Origin: Wolfiporia cocos
Lineage: Eukaryota; Basidiomycota; Agaricomycetes; Polyporales; Phaeolaceae
Length of the DNA: 64,000 nt
NCBI GenBank assembly: GCA_029448655.1
Contig: JACCLO010000004.1
Span: 3,720,001 to 3,784,000, forward strand
Direction of reading: 5' to 3'
Numbering within the stretch: position 1 is the first letter of the stretch; each line of letters starts with the position of its first letter. Shown in pieces: positions 57,884 to 64,000 of this stretch. The position numbers and the translations under genes are program-made. The notes under the pieces are model-generated. The model did not search any database. It had not been told where the DNA came from and worked only from the letters and a program-made list of their open reading frames with translations.

Positions 57884-58073
57884 GTTACAGCAGTTTCCAA
57901 ACGATAGACGTTTCGAGCACTTTGAAAACAAGTTTCCGGCCGAGATGCCGGCGATCCGGGAGTAATGTCGGTGAGTCAGCTCGTGCTGTGGCGTCTTGCT
58001 CTCGGATCATCGGCATCTCGGCCGGAAGCTTGTTTTCAAAGTGCTCGAAACGTCTTTGGAAACAGCTGTAACG
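57884..58073. repeat. long imperfect palindrome (hairpin arms about 75 nt)
   Basis: GTTACAGC at 57884 starts a left arm running to about 57961 that pairs with 58001-58073 inverted. Arms share GTTTCCAA, then AGACGTTTCGAGCACTTTG and AAAACAAG followed by TTCCGGCCGAGATGCCG. They differ by a 4-nt insertion (CGAT in the left arm) and a few substitutions. The spacer is about 39 nt. No open frame crosses it usefully. It resembles a foldback/MITE element or the source of a hairpin RNA. Confidence 0.85.
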
Positions 58074-58836
58074 TTGGGACTCCGCTGTGGCTGCGGTGCC
58101 GGCGCTTGTAGATCGGCGTGTAGGCGGACCGCGCATGCAAGTTCAATAGGACCTTTGAAAAATGATATAGAGTAATTTCATAAGGCAGATATGCTCACAG
58201 TAGATAGTCTCATTATTAGCTTCTATACTGATATCCAATTACGTTGACAGATTGCGTCTGGCGGCCGCAACGTCATGCATTGGTCACCAGCATAGTGCGG
58301 CGGCGAAGGTGCGCTTCTACATCCTCTGTCCACTCTATCGTAGAGCGCACGACATGCAGCGCACGTCGGATACAACGCGGCCCTGCTATCCTTCCCTGCT
58401 GCTCAATGGTATTGGCTGCTTGTGTTCAGCATAATCTAAATCACTTTGCTCTTGGTTGTCAGACTGGAATGCCAAGAAGGTGGTATATATCCATCCAATT
58501 GTATACACTTAAATCCACCGCCGCCGCCTGCTCGTATTCGTTGTTTCTTCAAGATCCTGATCCTACAACTTGTACGTGCGGCGTGCGCCCGTGCGCCTAT
58601 ACGCGTCGACCCACAAGCGCCAGCGCTCCAGCCACAGCGGAGTTCCAAAAGACCTTGCAAACTCGCTGAGACATTTGCATTAACAAAGTGGCCCATCTCA
58701 AATATTGAGTGATATGTCGTTCATCAGGATATTGAGTACTGTTCGACTGTTCGAGCTCTACTGACTGACTGAGAAAGAACTGTGATGACATTCTTTCAAG
58801 TCAAATCGTAGATGAGGCTAGTGTTTCCGCGGTTTA

Positions 58837-58922
58837 GCTTGGCTCGGCTCGGCTTGGCTCCTGACGGCTTTGGACCTTGAGCGGCTGTGGCTCGGCTTGG
58901 CTCGAGGTGGCTTCGGCTCGGG
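58837..58922. repeat. degenerate GGCTCGGCTTGGCTC repeat
   Basis: GCTTGGCTCGGCTCGGCTTGGCTC opens a run of GGCTCGG/GGCTTGG units that continues, interrupted, to GGCTTCGGCTCG. Read on the other strand it would code a low-complexity AKPSRA-like peptide, but no gene context supports translation. The same unit is found near 28310 and 59350. Confidence 0.65.
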
Positions 58923-59269
58923 TTAGCAAGAATCCTCTGTGCATCTTCTGCAATCTGCATTCGCTGCTCGTTCTCCGTCATATCTAATTGCCACGATACG
59001 ATACTTAGCGAATGATGCGTAGAGTATGACTTACAATGACCGCATATGCTGCTGTACATCAAATGCTCTGGTCTAAGTGTGTATCACTGGAGGTTAGCTC
59101 TTGTTGTCAAATGAGCGTGCTCAGCAGTACTCACCACATAGACTCCTTAAAGCATCACTCATATAGGTACTGATGGCAGCAGCTCCTTGACGGTAATATT
59201 GATGAGTGTATACCATCAGACGGACCGCAGGCAACTGTGGCGCAAATGAATACCCGATTTGGACTTGAG

Positions 59270-59384
59270 CGCTCGAGCCACGGCTTAGCCTGCATGGTAG
59301 CCGAGCCATCGCTGTCAGCTCAGCTCCGTCTCGGCTTCAGTGAGTGCGGCTTGGCTCGAGCTGTGGCTCAAGCCCGAGCCGCGG
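59270..59384. repeat. second cluster of GGCTCGG / CGAGCC motifs, both orientations
   Basis: CGAGCCACGGCTTAGCC, CCGAGCC, CTCGGCTTCAG, GCGGCTTGGCTCGAG and CCCGAGCCGCGG are dispersed over 115 bp, in both orientations. They share the unit of the 58837 repeat and look like decayed copies. Confidence 0.5.
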
Positions 59385-61019
59385 CAACACCACCTGAGGC
59401 CCAACCTGTGCATGATGCCCTAGTGGTCAACACAGAACAAAATGAAATTGAACATGGGCTCCGAGGAGGCGCAAGATTTCCGAGTCGTTGCCTCAACTGA
59501 TACATGGCTGTCTAGCCGAGTAAGCTCGAATCGGCAATGCGTCGAAGCTGGAAAGAGAATCTTTGTCAGCTCGGCTTTACAGCGTTCACCTCCCTGGCCC
59601 AGACTTCATTCGGAGAGTGCGTAGACGACTTGCGCATTTCCTTGGCGCGCACTCGGTATCATGGCTACGGTGCTCCATCAAACGTAGATTGGATTGAGCT
59701 GTATTTAGACAGACTTGCGCGTGCTGATAAGCAAGATGTTCCGAGCATCGGGCTGGGAGGCTGAGATAGAAGACAGAGCGATAGGAAGGGAGCGTAGTGG
59801 TTGTAACCATGCGACGATAGTGGTGCTTGAATCAGATATGTGCCGTGATTTGCCCGCGTTGATGTTCACGATAGCTGTAAATGGCCGCGAAGGCACCGCC
59901 CGAATACTCATCTCAGTACGCACGACGGCTCTCACGGAGTCCTTTGGCCAAAGCCTCGCCGGTTCATGCAGGTTGAAGACATGCCTTATGCATGTAAAGA
60001 TAGCTCGTATCCTATGTGCCCTAAAAGGCATAGGACTGCACTTACCTCTCCATAGCACTGTACATGAACGCTCGGCGAAGTGTCTTTCAAAGACTCACGA
60101 GCGGGCTCCCTGAGGAATAGGATGTGAACTTATGAGGTCTGGTCCGAGACTAACCGCTTGTGAACTTCTTCGCTAGCGTGAGCTGTGCTCAATGACATGG
60201 GCTCGCACGTCGCCGGCTGCAGCAGCACATGAGTTTGTGTCGGGTCCGCAACCGGAGATCTGGTTTGAACGGCGGGAGGAAACGTGCCGCTCCCAGCAGG
60301 GCAGCGATGCCCGTGTTGTAAACGTTGCCCAAGCATCTCTTCTACGCGTACGGCCGTCGGTGAAATTGGAGTGAAACCATCGTCCCGCCGTGTGCAAGGC
60401 CGCGTGAGAGGTCGCGCGCGAGGCCGCGACCACGTCCGCTCGCGATGCTGGTGCGCGAGCGCCAGCGAGAGCAGACGATTTCAGCGCCCGCGAATGTGTG
60501 CGCGTCATCAGAGGCCTCCCACGAATGTGCAGGCCCGCTAGCCGACTCGATCAGGGCCGGGGCGCATTACTTTCGCTTGGCTGCGCACTCAACGCTGCGC
60601 GAATCGCGAGGATCTGAGTGGCGGCAGGAGAGATGAGCGCTGCGGGCTGGCGGAGAAAAGCAGGCGTGCAGCTGGGTGTGGTCTGGAGTGAACACTAGGT
60701 TGGCGGCGACGGCGGTGCGGACGATGAGCGGGGGCGGTGAGCGAAGGCGAACGGGGATGCCGAGTTCGGCGTCTGGACTCCGGCGCGAGAAACGGACAAA
60801 TAAAACGAGGCGGCGAGAGAGAGCTCGTTTTCTAGCGCTTGCCCCGTCCAACTTGCTTCCTCCCCGTAATCCCTTCGCCAGGACGAGCTCTTTTCATTCC
60901 TTTCATCCTTCCCCCTCTCTGTACAACTCCTCGTGCTCGGACATTTTGGACAGACTTTCCAACTTCCGTCGCCTTGTACTCTGACATACGACCATACTCA
61001 TTTTTATCCTTTCGCCGTC

Positions 61020-64000
61020 ATGTGGGTGCCCGCCGCACTCACGGCACTCCTTACGTTCGCCCACTGGGGTGCGGCATCCCCCTATAGGGAGGATCTCGTC
61101 GACTACAACATCAACACCAACAAAAGCGCGACCAGCGTCCTGGACTACTCCTACCCGACGCGCTCCAGCTACACGCCCTCGCCGGACAACTGGCGCGCTC
61201 TACCTTTTTACACTATCCTGCTGGACAAGTTTGCCGACGGCGACCCGTCGAACAATGACTATTTTGGCACAATGTACGAGTGGGATTGGCGCGAGACGCA
61301 GCTGCGCGCGGGAGGCGATCTTAAAGGCATGTTGGCCCGGCTGGACTACCTTCAGGGCATGGGTATAAAGGCGATCTATATATCTGGAACACCATGGCTC
61401 AACATGATATGGGAGGCGGACAGTGCGTGGCTGCGTGTTTCTCCTGCGTAGCTTGTTCCTCACCCGGCTGATCGTTAGGCTACTCTCCGCTGGACTTCTC
61501 GGTTCTGGACCCCCACTACGGTAACATCCAGGACTGGCAGAATGCGATCGACGAAATCCACAGTCGCGGCATGTACATCATGCTGGATTTCACTGTTGGA
61601 ACAATGTCGAACGTCGTGGGCTTCAATGGGTATGTCACTTGAATTTCGTGCGTGTGTACTGAACATGTCAACCATGTGGCTCCGGCATGCAGCTATCAGA
61701 ACGTCTCCGCCCCGTTCAACATCGAGGAGTACGAGGCGGTGTGGCTGAAGAATGACTACATGCCTTGGGGATTCGAGCACTATGTAGACTTCTCGGTGCG
61801 TTGCCAATTGCTACGTGTGGCGTACGACCACTGACGCGCTTCATTAGTTCAACAACACGTATAACAGTTCCTGTCAGATGCCGGTGTTTTGGGGGGACCC
61901 AGGAACTATCGTGGACATTGGCTGGAATGGCGGCTGCTACGCATCCGAGTTTGATCAGTACGGTGACATGGAAGCCTTCGGTGTGCATCCCGACTGGCAG
62001 CGTCAGCTGTCCAAGTTTGCCTCGGTTCAGGACCGTCTGCGCGAGTGGAGACCCGACGTGATGGCAAAGTTGACCACGTTCGGTTGCATGGCCATCACTG
62101 CCCTTGATTTTGATGCGATCCGTATCGACAAGTCGACTCAGATGACGGTATCTGGTCTGGTTTCGTGGACGGAGGCTGTACGGGAGTGCGCGGTGGATCT
62201 GGGCAAGAAGAATTTCCTCATCGTGGGAGAGGTTACGGGTGGGGACTACTTCGGTGCCCTCTACTAGTAAGTCTATAATCGGTCAGAAGATATCCTCCGC
62301 TCAGTAGTGCACTAGTGGACGAGGCCGCACGCCCACCGAGCGTCCGTCCGGCTTCCTTCAGGCTGCTAACTTGACGGAGAATGACAACCAGTATTTCCTG
62401 CGCGATTACGGTGAATTCGGGATGGACGGCGCGGCATTCCACTACTCGGTCTATCGCTCATTGACCCGCTTCCTTGGAATGGACGGGAACTTGGAAGACG
62501 CGTACGATCTCTCGACGAACTTCGTTAGCGCATGGAACGAAATGTTCGTCAACGACGATCTGTTGAACCCGAACACGGGCAGACTCGACCCAACGCACAT
62601 GTTCGGAACGAGTAATTTCGACATTTTCCGGTGGCCGAGTCTAGAGAACGGGACCGAACGCAGCGTCCTGGCAACGTTCATTACGAATCTGGTCATGCCT
62701 GGAATCGCACTGGTGGGTTCCTCCCAATAATTCAGGAACAGCTCCTGATACGGCGGCCATAGTACTACTATGGAGAGGAGCAGAACATCTACCTGTACGA
62801 TAACACAGATTCTAACTATCTCTTCGGGTGAGTTCTACTTGACATCTCAACTGGACTCTTCTCTGATAGCTTGACAGTCGTCAAGCCATGTTCAGCAATA
62901 CCGCGTGGAGACGCCACGGATGCTACACGCTAGGGTCTTCGCAATATTTCGACTTCCCCATCGGCCGCGCCCTCCTTGGATGCGACGACGATTGGAATGC
63001 ACTGGACCACTTCGATCCTACCTCGGACACGCGCCGCCTATTCGCCCAGTACACGTATCTTCGCAGTGTCTATGATTCCATTCAGGACGGCTGGGATCTC
63101 GTACAGCGCGGCAATTGGACGTACTTCATTGAGCGTCCAGGATCCAACGGAACCGCTACTGAGATGGGCTTATGGTCCGTTTCTCGTTCTGTCCTCGAGG
63201 GCGTACAGAACCTCACTGGCAACTCTGACCACATCTGGCTGCTTTTCTCGAACGAGAACGTCACGAAGACATGGGAATACCCCTGCACGAGCTCGCTCTG
63301 GATCTCCTCGCCTTATGAATCCGGCACCACCGTGCGGAACCTGTTCTACCCGTACGAGAACTTCACGCTTCAGCAGTCTGGAGAGTCGTACTACAACGAC
63401 AGCAAGGCGCCGTGGTTTGGGTGCTTGAGCAGCATCACGATGCCGCCGTTTGGCTTCAAGGCATTCGTCCCGATCGACGAATGGGTCGCCCCCCCACCCG
63501 GGCTGACCCGCTTCCTGCCCGGACACGACGCACGTATCACGTCGAACGGGAGCGCGGCATCTATCAACATCTCACTCGAGTACAACACTGCGATGAACTG
63601 CGATGCTTTCATTGATGCGATCTCGTTCAACATGTCGTCCGCAGGTAACGTGACGAAGCCCTCGGTTGACCAGTCATCTATCAAGTGCGCTGCGGTCACG
63701 GAGCCTCAACCGTCGGAGGTGCAGGGCGTCTCGCTCTCAGCGTGGTCCTGGTCCGCGACGCTGTTGGATGTGCCTGATGGTATCCTCGAGATCACGATCA
63801 CGAATGCCGCCACCGCGGAAGGCGCTTCTACGAACGTAAGTTGATTGTTGAACGCGAGTCACGATGCATATAGTGACCAATTGCACCATGTCTACAGAGC
63901 ACGGATCGTTTGCTGCTCCGGAAGGGATTGCCGAACAACATCATGGTCTTCCCAGACGAGAACTATGACTCCGGAGGGCTGCAGTACAGCGATAACAAGT
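61020..64000 (+). CDS. cell-wall alpha-1,3-glucan synthase (Ags1/Mok1), partial at C-terminus
   Basis: Large plasma-membrane enzyme that makes cell-wall alpha-1,3-glucan. Start ATG 61020 with a signal peptide MWVPAALTALLTFAHWGAAS. Eight exons are visible (61020-61422, 61479-61629, 61693-61795, 61848-62266, 62316-62712, 62763-62827, 62878-63835, 63898 onward), 866 codons, all in frame. This is the extracellular GH13 amylase-like domain: WRALPFYTILLDKFADGDP, YLQGMGIKAIYISGTPW, DFTVGTMSN, then FDAIRIDKSTQ with the probable nucleophile Asp, IVGEVTGG with the probable acid Glu, and LTENDNQYFL. A beta-rich part follows. The glycogen-synthase-like and multi-span transporter domains must lie beyond the window; full-length family members have about 2,400 residues. 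Confidence 0.95.

Larger units (their letters stand above)
58074..61019. other. 2.9-kb gene-poor region upstream of the glucan synthase
   Basis: No convincing gene was found. Several frames of 75-140 codons occur but lack family motifs and compatible partner exons. The stretch includes the GGCTCGG-type repeats below. The last several hundred bases (CT-rich from about 60840) are the expected promoter and leader of the glucan synthase. Confidence 0.55.

Noticed and set aside
59237..60113. Plus-strand frames of 75-132 codons
   Set aside because: No family motif, no consistent splice partners, and codon pattern similar to the opposite strand.

Overview
The window is nuclear DNA of a filamentous basidiomycete, most likely an Agaricomycotina (mushroom-type) fungus. 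The evidence is dense genes on both strands, many short introns of about 46-70 nt with GTGCGT/GTAAGT-like donors, and fungal-specific families: an IAK-tailed fungal kinesin-1, STE11, cell-wall alpha-1,3-glucan synthase, and a fungal sugar transporter. Protein sequence resembles Agaricomycete homologues most. No virus, CRISPR array, intact transposon, rRNA or convincing tRNA was seen. All gene models were built by hand, by joining exons in frame.

Layout, left to right. 1-9 kb: kinesin-1 heavy chain (-, C-terminus cut by the window edge), elongation factor ELF1 (-), kinesin-5/BimC (+). 9-10.5 kb: gene-free, with a TIR-like inverted repeat. 10.5-16.8 kb: VPS55 (+), the TRAPPII subunit Trs120/TRAPPC9 (-), and a small two-exon DPM2 (+). 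16.8-25 kb: one very large gene (-) for a protein with tandem C1-type zinc fingers. 25-31 kb: a PIP-box/DUF4211 CCDC82-like gene with MCB boxes in its promoter, a GT17 glycosyltransferase, and TAF13 with a long Y/P/Q-rich N-terminus. 31-41 kb: sugar transporter, RRM protein, degenerate kinase, NSRP1-like splicing factor, an acidic protein of unknown function, then the exosome subunits RRP4 (-) and MTR3 (+) head to head. 41-48.5 kb: LAT-type amino-acid permease, copper chaperone ATX1, ferric reductase. 49.5-57 kb: a possible 74-residue gene (-), tRNA methyltransferase TRM1 (+), MAPKKK STE11 (-). 57-61 kb: gene-poor, with a long hairpin and GGCTCGGCTTGGCTC-type repeats. 61-64 kb: alpha-1,3-glucan synthase (+, C-terminus beyond the window).

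Themes. Most genes are housekeeping and many are arranged head to head over 0.2-0.5 kb: ELF1/kinesin-5, TRS120/DPM2, the C1 protein/CCDC82-like, NSRP1/unknown, RRP4/MTR3, and the 74-residue gene/TRM1. Two linkages look functional: two subunits of the RNA exosome share one 190-bp promoter region, and ATX1 (which supplies copper to iron-uptake oxidases) sits directly upstream of a plasma-membrane ferric reductase. The least ordinary items are the giant tandem-C1 protein, an Arg-rich mitochondrial-type extension of TRM1 that has no AUG, and the long palindrome near 58 kb.
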